Positions 26,960 through 36,107 of a DNA stretch of 64,000 nt are shown piece by piece. Where the stretch lies: positions 1 to 64,000 of the forward strand of contig CALHPU010000007.1 of the NCBI GenBank assembly GCA_938036435.1, written 5' to 3'. Position 1 is the first letter of the stretch. The number at the start of each line of letters is the position of its first letter. The notes beneath the pieces are model-generated. The model worked only from the letters and a program-made list of their open reading frames with translations. It ran no database searches and had not been told where the DNA came from. This DNA comes from an uncultured Pirellulaceae bacterium (lineage in GTDB: Bacteria; Planctomycetota; Planctomycetia; Pirellulales; Pirellulaceae). A program made the translations under genes and the position numbers.

Positions 26960-29203
26960 ATGAGCGCCAATTCACAAGGCGACATTTCGACATCCTCCAT
27001 CACCAAAGCAACGCTGACCAATGATGGTTCTGCCAAGTTCGGTACCTTTGGTGGAGTGTTCACGCCATGCACGCTAACGATCCTTGGCGTGATCATGTTT
27101 TTGCGATACGGGAATGTTGTCGGTAACGCAGGGCTGGTTTGGGCAATCGTCATCCTTGCAGTGTCGAAAGTAATTACTGTCCTGACGACGCTGTCGCTTT
27201 CAGCAGCCGCGACCAATACACGCGTCGAAGGAGGAGGAGCCTACTTCCTGATTAGCCGATCTTTAGGAGTGGAATTCGGCGGTGCGATCGGGATCGTTTT
27301 CTTCCTGGCACAAGCGATTTCAGTTTCGATGTACGTGATCGGTTTCACCGAAGCGTTTACTGCATCACTTCCTGAGGGAATCAGTGTCAACTTCAAGGTG
27401 ATTGCCGTCATCGTTAATGCAATAGTGTTTACCTGCGTCTATATCGGCGCTGGTTGGACGATTCGGCTTCAGTATTTTATTCTGGCGATTCTGGTCGCTT
27501 CGCTTGTTTCGTTTTTCATGGGTGCCAGTGAGACATTTTCTGTCGAGGCGATGCAAACGAATCTGTGGAGTTCCTACAGTCCAGACCAGAATCTGTTCAC
27601 GATGTTCGCCCTGTTCTTCCCTGCGGTTACCGGCATCATGGCGGGTGCTAACATGTCGGGCGATCTAAAGAAGCCCAGTAAATCGATTCCGTCGGGGACG
27701 CTTTGGTCCATCATTGCAACGGCGGTGGTCTATCTGGCGATGGCCGTTTTTCTGGCCGGATCTGCGACACGGGCCCAATTGCAAGATGATCAAATGATCG
27801 TGCGTGGGTTGGCCAAATTCGGATGGTTGATTACCGCCGGCGTGTTTGCCGCTACACTTTCTAGTGCATTGGGTAGCATGATGGGGGCACCACGGATTCT
27901 CCAAGCGCTGGCCAAAGATACGATTTTCCCCAAACTGCGTTTGTTTGCGGCCGGAAGCGGCACCAATAGCGAGCCTCGACGCGCGATTATTTTGACGTTT
28001 GCGATTTCTACGGTTTGCATTCTGGCGGCCGACCTGAACTCGATCGCGCCGTTGATCACGATGGCGTTTATGATCACTTACGGGACGATCAATCTCGCGA
28101 CGTTCTACGAAACGATCACAAAAAACCCAAGCTACCGCCCAACATTTAGATACAGCTATTGGGCGACGTCATTGGCCGGGGCGCTCGGTTGCGGCATTGT
28201 CATGATTCTGATTGATTGGAGATGGGCGATCTGGTCTATGTTGATCATGGCTGGGATCTACTATTTCATCTATCGCAAGCAGGTCGTTTCGCGCTGGGGT
28301 GATTTGAACAGCGGATTGATGTTCGAACGAACTCGTAAGAACTTGCTCAAGCTTGAGCAGTCTCTCTATCATCCCAAAAACTGGCGTCCGATTATTTTGG
28401 CGATGAGTGGCGGAACGATGAATCGTCGTTACTTGGCGGTGATGGGACATTGGTTGACCAGCGGTCAGGGGATTTTGAATATTGGGCAGGTTATTATTGG
28501 CAGCGCCGAAGACCAGTTGGACCGCATCGAGAACCAAGAAGAATTGCTCAGCAAGTTCATTCTCAAGGAAGATCTCGAAGCGTTTCCCAACGTGGTTGCG
28601 GCACCGACGCTGACCGAGGGGATTGAGTATTTGATTCAGTGCAGCGGCCTTGGGGCGCTAAGGCCAAATTCGCTTTTGATTGGTTGGCCCGGCGAAGAAA
28701 ATAAGGCCGAGCCTTTGGTTGCGTCTTTGAGGGTGATCGAGGGATTGAAACGGAACGTGATCATTGCCAAATTTAATGGCGTCGACGAGGATCCATGGCT
28801 GGCACCCAGTGGCACGATTGATGTCTGGTGGCGTGGTCGACAGAACGGCGAGCTGATGTTGCTGCTGGCCCATTTGCTGAAGCAAAATCGCAAATGGCAG
28901 AGCCGAACGCTTCGTCTAATGCGGATTGTCGGCGACGAGGCGGCGCGGGAAGAAGTCATTAAACATCTGGAAGAACTGGCAATTTCCTCTCGAATTGTGG
29001 TCCAGACCGAGGTCTTTGTTTCCGATCGGCCAACGGAGATCATTCAGCAGCAATCGAGGGATTCGGCGATTACGTTTTTGGGATTTGCCCTTCCCGAAGA
29101 AGGTGGGGAAGCCAGATTCTTTCAAGCGATGGAAGACCTCTCGAGAGAGATTCCCCGAACGCTGCTTATTAGCAGCATCGGGAATATGAAATTGGAATCT
29201 TAG
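26960..29203 (+). CDS. SLC12/APC-superfamily cation-chloride cotransporter-like permease
   Basis: The 747-residue protein has about 12 membrane helices (to about residue 440), with the first-helix motif FGTFGGVFTPCTLTILGVIMFLRYG and the TGIMAGANMSGDLKKP loop typical of the Na-K-Cl cotransporter branch. A cytoplasmic C-terminal domain of about 300 residues follows. Bacterial members move cations, chloride or amino acids; substrates are not predictable from sequence alone. The ATG at 26960 is chosen because the preceding 18 residues of the longer frame look non-coding. Confidence 0.9.
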   Translation: MSANSQGDISTSSITKATLTNDGSAKFGTFGGVFTPCTLTILGVIMFLRYGNVVGNAGLVWAIVILAVSKVITVLTTLSLSAAATNTRVEGGGAYFLISRSLGVEFGGAIGIVFFLAQAISVSMYVIGFTEAFTASLPEGISVNFKVIAVIVNAIVFTCVYIGAGWTIRLQYFILAILVASLVSFFMGASETFSVEAMQTNLWSSYSPDQNLFTMFALFFPAVTGIMAGANMSGDLKKPSKSIPSGTLWSIIATAVVYLAMAVFLAGSATRAQLQDDQMIVRGLAKFGWLITAGVFAATLSSALGSMMGAPRILQALAKDTIFPKLRLFAAGSGTNSEPRRAIILTFAISTVCILAADLNSIAPLITMAFMITYGTINLATFYETITKNPSYRPTFRYSYWATSLAGALGCGIVMILIDWRWAIWSMLIMAGIYYFIYRKQVVSRWGDLNSGLMFERTRKNLLKLEQSLYHPKNWRPIILAMSGGTMNRRYLAVMGHWLTSGQGILNIGQVIIGSAEDQLDRIENQEELLSKFILKEDLEAFPNVVAAPTLTEGIEYLIQCSGLGALRPNSLLIGWPGEENKAEPLVASLRVIEGLKRNVIIAKFNGVDEDPWLAPSGTIDVWWRGRQNGELMLLLAHLLKQNRKWQSRTLRLMRIVGDEAAREEVIKHLEELAISSRIVVQTEVFVSDRPTEIIQQQSRDSAITFLGFALPEEGGEARFFQAMEDLSREIPRTLLISSIGNMKLES

Positions 29204-29501
29204 GAGAACAGCTGGAGGCTTGATTTGAGCGGCAATCCCAGCTTAGGCCAGATCATCGGGGCCACGGGCTGTCATAATTGGTGTTTTCCGACCCACCCTA
29301 GATTTGTTCGGGCTCGGCCGGGGCCTATCTGGAAAGTCTTGAGGGATTTTTCAATTGCGTTTGCCGCTTTTGGGCAGTTGTTATTTAATATATGGTGCTT
29401 CTCCGGAGTCGATTTGACGATAGTTGAACGAAGGCCAACCGGGGAACCAGAAGAGCCCGCTCAGCCTTTGTGGAGCGGCCCGAATCACTACTGAGGAAAT
29501 C
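29204..29501. other. Intergenic region before thrC
   Basis: About 300 bases. An 89-codon frame at 29225-29494 has no family features and no good ribosome site, and is not considered real. A promoter for thrC is expected here; an AT-rich stretch lies near 29385-29400. Confidence 0.4.
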
Positions 29502-30869
29502 ATGTCAACCGAAACTCTACCTGCCAATGACGCTTCAAAAACAACCAACGACGTCTACTTCCGCTGCTTTGCAGGCTGCGAGGGACGTCACTCCGTTTTT
29601 GATGTGATCTATACGTGCCCATCATGCGGCAGCTTGTTGGAGGTTTATCACGAGCGCAAGCCGCTTCAAGAGAAAACGGCCAAACAGTGGAAGGACATCC
29701 TCGACTCGCGTGCTAGTACCACCGAGTGGCCTTACGGCAGCGGTGTCTGGGGGATGAAAGAGTGGGTCATTCCGACGATGGAAAATAAAAACGTCGTCAG
29801 CATGAATGAGGGCAATACCAATCTGTTTTGGGCAGACCGCTTGGGCAAGCAGTTGGGAGTTCCTGATCTATGGATCAAGTTGTGCGGCAACAGCCATACT
29901 GGCAGTTTCAAAGACCTCGGCATGACGGTCTTGGTCAGCGTGGTCAAGCAAATGATGCAGATGGAAAATAACCCCGTCAAAGCAGTTGCTTGTGCGTCGA
30001 CCGGTGATACTAGCGCCGCTCTGGCAGCTTACGCAGCGTACGCTGGAATTCCGGCAGTCATTTTTCTGCCGGCCGGAAAAGTAAGTACGGCTCAGCTAAT
30101 CCAACCGGTTTCTAATGGCGCCCACGTGTTAGCACTGGACACGGACTTCGATGGCTGCATGAACATCGTCAAAGAAGTTACGCAGGACAGCAGTATCTAT
30201 TTGGCCAACTCAATGAACAGCCTTCGTATCGAAGGACAGAAGACCGTCGGGATTGAGATTGTCCGGCAGTTTAACTGGAGCGTTCCCGACTGGATCATTA
30301 TCCCGGTCGGAAACCTCGGCAATATCAGCGCCTTGCATAAGGGTTTCCAGTTGCTGATGGATCTTGGTGTGATCGACAAGATGCCGCGGCTGGTTGCCGC
30401 GCAAGCCGAGAAAGCCGATCCCTTTTACCAATCCTACAAGAACGGATTCAAGGAAAAGGTTTCCGTTACTGCAGGCGAGACACTGGCCAATGCGATTCGT
30501 ATCGGTGATCCGGTCAGCTACCACAAAGCTGTCAAAGCGGTTCAGGAAACAGACGGCATCGTCGAACAGGCGAGTGAAGCCGAACTTGCCGAGGCGTCTG
30601 CGGAGGCGGACCTGACGGGGATGTACTGCTGCCCGCATACGGGCGTCGCGATGGCGGTGTTGAAGAAGCTGATCAACAATGGCACAATCAAAAAGTCAGA
30701 CCGCACCGTGGTGATCAGTACGGCTCACGGGCTGAAGTTTACTGATTTTAAAGTGAACTATCACGAGTCAAAACTGGACATGGATTGCAAACTGGCAAAC
30801 CCACCGGCGTATCTTCCGGCCGATGCGAATGCCGTGAAGGACGAGATTGCTCGCCGTTTGCAGGGGTAA
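29502..30869 (+). CDS. thrC: Threonine synthase
   Basis: PLP enzyme that converts O-phosphohomoserine to threonine. The 455 residues include an N-terminal zinc-like four-Cys module (Cys22, 26, 39, 42), the PLP lysine in [11 protein letters not shown] (Lys137), the phosphate-binding VGNLGN segment and a C-terminal [11 protein letters not shown] segment characteristic of the short, archaeal/plant-like ThrC type. The ATG at 29502 has GAGG upstream. A frame extending back to 29424 is not supported. Confidence 0.95.
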   Translation: MSTETLPANDASKTTNDVYFRCFAGCEGRHSVFDVIYTCPSCGSLLEVYHERKPLQEKTAKQWKDILDSRASTTEWPYGSGVWGMKEWVIPTMENKNVVSMNEGNTNLFWADRLGKQLGVPDLWIKLCGNSHTGSFKDLGMTVLVSVVKQMMQMENNPVKAVACASTGDTSAALAAYAAYAGIPAVIFLPAGKVSTAQLIQPVSNGAHVLALDTDFDGCMNIVKEVTQDSSIYLANSMNSLRIEGQKTVGIEIVRQFNWSVPDWIIIPVGNLGNISALHKGFQLLMDLGVIDKMPRLVAAQAEKADPFYQSYKNGFKEKVSVTAGETLANAIRIGDPVSYHKAVKAVQETDGIVEQASEAELAEASAEADLTGMYCCPHTGVAMAVLKKLINNGTIKKSDRTVVISTAHGLKFTDFKVNYHESKLDMDCKLANPPAYLPADANAVKDEIARRLQG

Positions 30870-30910
30870 ACTCCCGGTGAAGTGCACTTGAGATCTTTGC
30901 CTCCAACAAT

Positions 30911-30924
30911 TTAGGCTAGCCTAA
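30911..30924. repeat. 14-bp perfect palindrome after thrC
   Basis: TTAGGCTAGCCTAA is self-complementary and lies 42 bases after the thrC stop, between converging genes. There is no T-run, so it is not an intrinsic terminator. It could be a protein-binding palindrome; nothing else supports that. Confidence 0.6.
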
Positions 30925-31024
30925 GTCGCAAGACTTTCGATCGCCAGAAAGCAAACTGTCCAATCTCTTGCGAGATCGGCTACATTGTGCCGATCCAAGT
31001 GAGTTCCATTAGGCATAGGCTACG

Positions 31025-31702
31025 TCATGCAGCTTTTTGGGTAGAGGCCGCACTTGAATCGGCGTCGTCGAACTCGTATTCAAATGTCTCAATGTCGTCC
31101 CGGTAACAATCGGTGACTCGCGCAATAAGGCGGCGATTGTAGTACTCACGATAGTCAGGTCGCACGACACGGTTGAGATGCGGAAGCGTCGCTTCAATCT
31201 GAATTCTGGCGACGATCGACTGAAAATCTTCTTCCAAGCTTTCAAATTTTCCAACTTGATTGACCAATAGGTCGCCATTTTGGTTGGAGACGACCGGTTT
31301 CTGGAATCCGATTTCTTTGACAATTGCGAATTCGATGAACTCCTCGAAATTCATTTTGGATGTGCGGCGATAACGCTTGTGTTTCTTTTTGGATTTGACA
31401 AAGCAGTAATTTGAGACCAGAAGGTCCCAAGGGTTGCGAACGAAGCAGAACTTAAACAGTGATTCGAATGTAGCCGTTGGTAGAAGACGTGCAGCCGTTT
31501 TGATTCGTTCATGTTTTCGAAATTGAATGCTGCGGTATCCTCCCAGATAGTGATTGACGTTGATTCCCATCCATCGCAGCAAAGGATTGGGAAACGCTGA
31601 TGCTGCATTGGTCTGGTGAGGTTCCAGCGCACTTCTGATGCTGGTGCCTCCCGTTTTCGGAATGTGAACGAACAAGAATTTGTGCTCGAAAGAAATTTGC
31701 AT
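31025..31702 (-). CDS. Sulfotransferase-family protein
   Basis: The protein has the 5'-phosphosulfate loop HIPKTGGTS (residues 13-21) and the 3'-phosphate motif FCFVRNPWDLLVSNY, the two PAPS-binding signatures of the sulfotransferase 2-like family (chondroitin/heparan type). It transfers sulfate from PAPS to a carbohydrate or other acceptor; the acceptor is unknown. From the ATG at 31702 it has 225 residues and the PAPS loop lies 13 residues in. A GTG at 31756 would add 18 residues; neither start has a strong ribosome site. Confidence 0.88.
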   Translation of the reverse strand: MQISFEHKFLFVHIPKTGGTSIRSALEPHQTNAASAFPNPLLRWMGINVNHYLGGYRSIQFRKHERIKTAARLLPTATFESLFKFCFVRNPWDLLVSNYCFVKSKKKHKRYRRTSKMNFEEFIEFAIVKEIGFQKPVVSNQNGDLLVNQVGKFESLEEDFQSIVARIQIEATLPHLNRVVRPDYREYYNRRLIARVTDCYRDDIETFEYEFDDADSSAASTQKAA

Positions 31703-31842
31703 TGCGTTATCAAATGGCGATGATGCAAAACTGGAAATCAAACGGCTGACTATCACACAGATCGCGAGGCTATCAAAACTTTAGCAACTGTGTCTAGAGT
31801 GACCGTCAGCTAACTTCCGAAACAATGCTCCCTAAATCAAAA

Positions 31843-31879
31843 AAACAGTCCACCCAGCAAATACTTGGGTGGACTGTTT
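31843..31879 (-). terminator. Intrinsic terminator on minus strand after small lipoprotein gene
   Basis: A perfect 14-bp stem (31843-31856 with 31866-31879) and a 9-base loop is followed on the minus strand by a run of T (A at 31839-31845 on the plus strand). It lies 128 bases after the lipoprotein stop. Confidence 0.85.
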
Positions 31880-32007
31880 GTGTTTTCTATTGGGAGGAGA
31901 TCGGCGTTTGCGATCCGGCGGTCGTCAGCCTTGGTGGTAGATAGACCCAATCACGACGCAGGCCCAATCTCGCAAGAGAGCGTTCGGCAACGCGCTATGA
32001 AGTTCAT

Positions 32008-32238
32008 CTAACGTTTGGCTGAAGCTTCTGCTCTGGCTTCTTTGAGAGCTGCTGCTTCACGGGCCAGTTTGAATTCTGGACCTTTGGCAAAATACTGCAG
32101 ATCATCTTCAAAGAAGTACGCGCTAGGCAGGTTTTGACCCGCAACGCTGACTTGGCAGCCGGTAAACGCGGTTGCGGACAAACAGGCACCGGCCAACATG
32201 ACGAGGTGGATGTAATTTGTTTTCATTGGACGATACAT
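32008..32238 (-). CDS. Small lipoprotein
   Basis: A short exported protein with a lipobox (AFTGC) after a hydrophobic signal. The mature part has ASLPSAYFFEDDLQYFAKGPEFKL-type sequence, here split: LPSAYFFEDD and YFAKGPEFKL. That pattern resembles a small lipoprotein family seen in planctomycetes (from memory). The ATG at 32238 has GGAG 11 bases upstream; an ATG at 32226 gives a shorter, equally possible signal. A strong terminator follows. Function unknown. Confidence 0.75.
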   Translation of the reverse strand: MYRPMKTNYIHLVMLAGACLSATAFTGCQVSVAGQNLPSAYFFEDDLQYFAKGPEFKLAREAAALKEARAEASAKR

Positions 32239-32632
32239 GGCTTGGAAGGCTCCGTTAGGTGACCTACAAGAACGGGGGATACATTCAGCTTCCACCACTG
32301 CGGATAACCGATAACTCCACTATCGTCGGCCCAGCCGTTGAACTTTGACACTTTCGCGAAAAAATCGATACAGTTTATCTGCTTTAACACATGGCTTGCC
32401 TAACCAAGCTTTGCTAGCGTAAAAACGGTACTTCAACCAGCGGAAACGGTGCTGGAGATCAGCCCAAAGTTCACACGCTGACGGCTTGGTCAGAGTTTGT
32501 ATGCACGCCTACAAAGATGCTGACCTGTACTCAATGTACCGTCGATTGAAAATGAAAAGTCGATGATTCCATTGTTTCCAACTGCTATCATAAGGAAGCC
32601 GACTATTCCCTCTGCATTTATGGGCATTACCG
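32239..32632. other. Intergenic region between divergent genes
   Basis: About 390 bases between the small lipoprotein and the TPR/CHAT-like gene. No gene or repeat was recognised. Divergent promoters are expected, but none is clear. Confidence 0.4.
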
Positions 32633-35600
32633 ATGAAACGCCAACCTAGCTTGCCGCTATTGATGCTGGTTGCCTTGGCAATGATTTCCTTGGCCTTGGC
32701 AGCGCCGATCTCGGTCGCGACGGCTCAATTACGCTCTAGTCGCCTGCCCAAGCAAGACTATTTCTTTGCCTTCGGCGAATATTATCGAGGAGATTTAAAA
32801 GGCGCTCTGCGCCAATTTCGATCGGCCCACAATACCGCGTTCAAAGTCGGCAACAATCGTTTTCTCGATTCAGTATGCACGTTGACGATGTTGGGAGAGT
32901 GTCACTATCAGGTTGGTGACTATGCGACGGCGATGAATTTTTATAATCAGTCCGCCGAGCTGTACCTGAAGTGGGCTGATCGGCGATGGCAGCGCGACAT
33001 TCAGCTGCCAAGCACCATTGCTGTCAGCACCACCGCAGTGCAGAAAGCCAGAGTCACTTGGGGAACGCCCAAGCGACAGGGGAGAATCGCAAATATTCCC
33101 GGTACATTATCGGTACTGCGCGGGCAGAACGACGCGCCACGGATTTTGATTGGCGATTCGGTTCTAGATACTTCTGAGTTTCGACCCGTCGATGTCACCG
33201 AAGTGATGCGATGCGTTGCGCTGACGATTCATCGACGCGGTTCCGTTTTGGGGCCTAGCACCAAATTCGATCCGCTTTCGATTCGGATTGCTGCCAAGCT
33301 AAAACGCTCTGGGATGGGCAACGGAAGCTACCTTGGATCACTCAATGGCATCGTTTACGGCTGCGTCCTCTCGTCATTTGGCCAGAAAGACAAAGCCGTT
33401 GACTTGCTGACCCGTTCACTGCAATTGACTGGCAAGTTGGATCATCCTCTGACTTCATTGGGGTTGATCGAGCTGGCGAAGATCGAGCTGTTAAAGGAAA
33501 ATTCGACTAAGGCGACCGCGCTGGCAGTCGAGGCTAGTTTTACGGCGGCCTATTTCAACCAGTACGACCGGATCGAGGAGGCACTTTCGATCGGGACGCA
33601 GGGTCATTTACTGACGCAGCGCAATCTCTTTCCGCCGCTACGCAATGCGGTTACTTGGGCGGGTCGTGAAAATGCACACAAGATGCAAGCAGCGCTTTCG
33701 GTTCGCATGGCCGAATGTTTCTCAGAAAGTGGAGACGCAAACGCCTCTGGAAACGTGCTCAAAGAGGTCAACCGTATGTTGTCTCGCCGCAACTCGCTTG
33801 GCAACACGATTATCGCCTCGCGTGCAAAGTATCTGACCGCACTCAATTTGTTCTTGTTGGGTAATAACCAACCAGGGCTCAAACAGCTACAGGACGCAAT
33901 TGGTCACTTGGGTACGCGTTCGAAATTACAGTATCGCCTACGCACCGCCGACGCGCTCAACAGCCAAGGCGGTTTGACCGAAAAACAGGCCGACGCTCTG
34001 TATACTGAAACGTTACAGGATCCTACGGACCTTCAATGGAAGCTGGACCCGATGGATGCGATCGCGTTTTTGTTGACGCCGCACGTGGATGCCATGCAGC
34101 GCTGGTTTACCGTGGTGGTCAATCGGAAACGCAACGGCCAAGCGTTAGAGATTGCCGACGCCATCCGACGCCACCGCTTTTATTCGACCTTGCCGATGGG
34201 CGGACGGCTGATGTCACTGCGATGGGTAATGCACGGTGACGTAACGCTATTAAGTCAAAACGCGCTTCAGCAGCGGCGGGATTTTCTCAATCGTTATGCG
34301 GACTATCGCAAGCTGCTCAACGATGCGGTTACCGTGCGAGCAAAGCTGGATGATTTAGAGGTGTTTCCCGACAAGGATTCTCCAGATTTTGGACAGCGAA
34401 AGAAACATGTGTCTGAATTGGTAAAGATATCCAACGCCCAAGAATCGATGCTGGCAAGTTTCGCGCTCCGTCGAGAGCCAGCGGATCTCGCGTTCCCTCC
34501 ACGCGTCAATCCTGAACGCATTGAAGCGTCGATGGAGCCGGGACAGCTCGCACTGATCACGCTAGAGACAGGCGACGGTTACTACATTTTCATGATTGAT
34601 TCTCAACGCACGCGCTACTTCGGATTGGTCAGTGCCAACGCGGTGAAGCGCGGGTTGGGTGCGATTATGAAATCGATTGGTGCGTCAGGTAATTTTGCTT
34701 CCACCGATGTGCTGGCAAGTGATCAATGGAAAGAGAAGGTCGCTGATTTTCAAACCAACTTGCTGGAGGACATTGACGCCCAGCAACTGGCCCAAACGAA
34801 AGAACTGATTGTCGTCCCAGACGGATTGTTTTGGTATCTGCCGTGGGAATCGTTCTTTGTGGATCTCGACGCGCAAGAAGCAACTTTCGGCGATACGATG
34901 ACCGTCCGTTATTGCCCGACGCTATCTCTGGCGTTCGCCAAACCGCGCGCTGTTGGGCGGTCCGAGCAAACCGGTTTGGTTGCAGGTTCGATGTATGCCA
35001 AAACCGACAGCGCACTGACGAAGGTTTTTGTAGACCAATTTGTCAAGGACGTACCGAATTCGATTGCTGTGCCAGAGAAAGTGATTTTTCCCTCCAATCA
35101 TTCAGCATTTCAACTGGATCAGTTAGTGACGTTGCAGGCGGAGAAGGTGCGTAGCAAGCCATATGATATTAAGCCGTTGATGGTGGACACGGCCCGTTTT
35201 GGTACGACGTTGTTTGACTGGATGGGATTGCCGCAATGGGCGCCCCAGACGATGGTGCTGCCTGGTCTTAATTCGATCGGGGGCGGATCTTCAAAAGCTG
35301 ACGGCAGTGATATGTTTTTAACAACGACGGCTTTGATGGCCTCAGGAAGCCGAGCGGTGTTGGTGCCTCGTTGGAATTCGGGCGGACAAATGCAGGTAGA
35401 GTTGGCTGGTCGATTTGCCAAGCACTCTCGCACTATGCCGCTTAAAGATGCGCTGAAAATTTCGATCGGGGAGCTGAAACAGTTGGACGTTGACTATAGC
35501 AAGGAGCCGCGGATCGACGTCCAGAAAGACGCTGCACCAATCAAAGGTAGTGCGACATTCTTTTGGGCCAGCCAGATTTTGGTGGCGTTACCTGAACCGC

Positions 35601-35851
35601 CGATTGCGGCACGCGTTGCCAACAATGACTCGCCTGATAATGTAGTAGTAGGATCGTCAACCAGAGAGGACGGTCAAAGTAAGCAGGGAGGTTCCGTTTC
35701 GGAGAAGACGCCAGAGAAAAATGAAATGGCTAGCGTTGACGATGAAGGAGACGTCGACGACGAAGATGTCGACGAAGATGTCGACGAAGACGACGACGAA
35801 GATGTCGACGAAGAGGGCGCCGTGTGGGCCATTGGTGGCAAGAAGAAATAG
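32633..35851 (+). CDS. Secreted TPR protein with degenerate CHAT-like domain and acidic tail
   Basis: The 1072-residue protein starts with a signal peptide (LPLLMLVALAMISLALA) and has helical TPR-like repeats in about the first 480 residues (FAFGEYYRGDLKGALRQFRSA; LGECHYQVGDYATAMNFYNQS). A CHAT-like region follows, with the hallmark ELIVVPDGLFWYLPWESF strand (about 724-741). The catalytic His and Cys of CHAT proteases are not visible: the expected His strand (about 850) reads VDTARFG and the Cys strand (about 876) reads LPGLNSIGGG. The final 40 residues are an Asp/Glu repeat (DEDVDEDVDEDDDEDVDEE). The module order is common in exported planctomycete proteins. It is probably a binding scaffold rather than a protease. 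Confidence 0.75.
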   Translation: MKRQPSLPLLMLVALAMISLALAAPISVATAQLRSSRLPKQDYFFAFGEYYRGDLKGALRQFRSAHNTAFKVGNNRFLDSVCTLTMLGECHYQVGDYATAMNFYNQSAELYLKWADRRWQRDIQLPSTIAVSTTAVQKARVTWGTPKRQGRIANIPGTLSVLRGQNDAPRILIGDSVLDTSEFRPVDVTEVMRCVALTIHRRGSVLGPSTKFDPLSIRIAAKLKRSGMGNGSYLGSLNGIVYGCVLSSFGQKDKAVDLLTRSLQLTGKLDHPLTSLGLIELAKIELLKENSTKATALAVEASFTAAYFNQYDRIEEALSIGTQGHLLTQRNLFPPLRNAVTWAGRENAHKMQAALSVRMAECFSESGDANASGNVLKEVNRMLSRRNSLGNTIIASRAKYLTALNLFLLGNNQPGLKQLQDAIGHLGTRSKLQYRLRTADALNSQGGLTEKQADALYTETLQDPTDLQWKLDPMDAIAFLLTPHVDAMQRWFTVVVNRKRNGQALEIADAIRRHRFYSTLPMGGRLMSLRWVMHGDVTLLSQNALQQRRDFLNRYADYRKLLNDAVTVRAKLDDLEVFPDKDSPDFGQRKKHVSELVKISNAQESMLASFALRREPADLAFPPRVNPERIEASMEPGQLALITLETGDGYYIFMIDSQRTRYFGLVSANAVKRGLGAIMKSIGASGNFASTDVLASDQWKEKVADFQTNLLEDIDAQQLAQTKELIVVPDGLFWYLPWESFFVDLDAQEATFGDTMTVRYCPTLSLAFAKPRAVGRSEQTGLVAGSMYAKTDSALTKVFVDQFVKDVPNSIAVPEKVIFPSNHSAFQLDQLVTLQAEKVRSKPYDIKPLMVDTARFGTTLFDWMGLPQWAPQTMVLPGLNSIGGGSSKADGSDMFLTTTALMASGSRAVLVPRWNSGGQMQVELAGRFAKHSRTMPLKDALKISIGELKQLDVDYSKEPRIDVQKDAAPIKGSATFFWASQILVALPEPPIAARVANNDSPDNVVVGSSTREDGQSKQGGSVSEKTPEKNEMASVDDEGDVDDEDVDEDVDEDDDEDVDEEGAVWAIGGKKK

Positions 35852-36107
35852 CGAGCAGACTAGGCCAAAGCACATTGTAATTTCGCCAATGTTTCCAATG
35901 GTCTATCCATTAAAGTCCCATACCATGCTGTCATAGTCAGCGTGATTGCCAATCCAGAACTGCATAGAACGTTCGTCTATTTCGACAGCCAATGTCCGGT
36001 AATCTCGTCCGACTTGCGCTCAGCAGTTACCAATTAGATGTAAGGCGGTGCGTTTCTTCCGAAAGCTGACCTCAAAAATACCTGAGAGCGCTCATCGCGA
36101 AGCGCGT

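Noticed and set aside
29225-29494. 89-codon frame before thrC
   Set aside because: No conserved sequence and no ribosome site. The region is better explained as leader DNA for thrC.
31009-31323. Minus-strand frame overlapping the sulfotransferase 3' region
   Set aside because: Different frame of the same strand without any family feature; the sulfotransferase frame has clear PAPS motifs.
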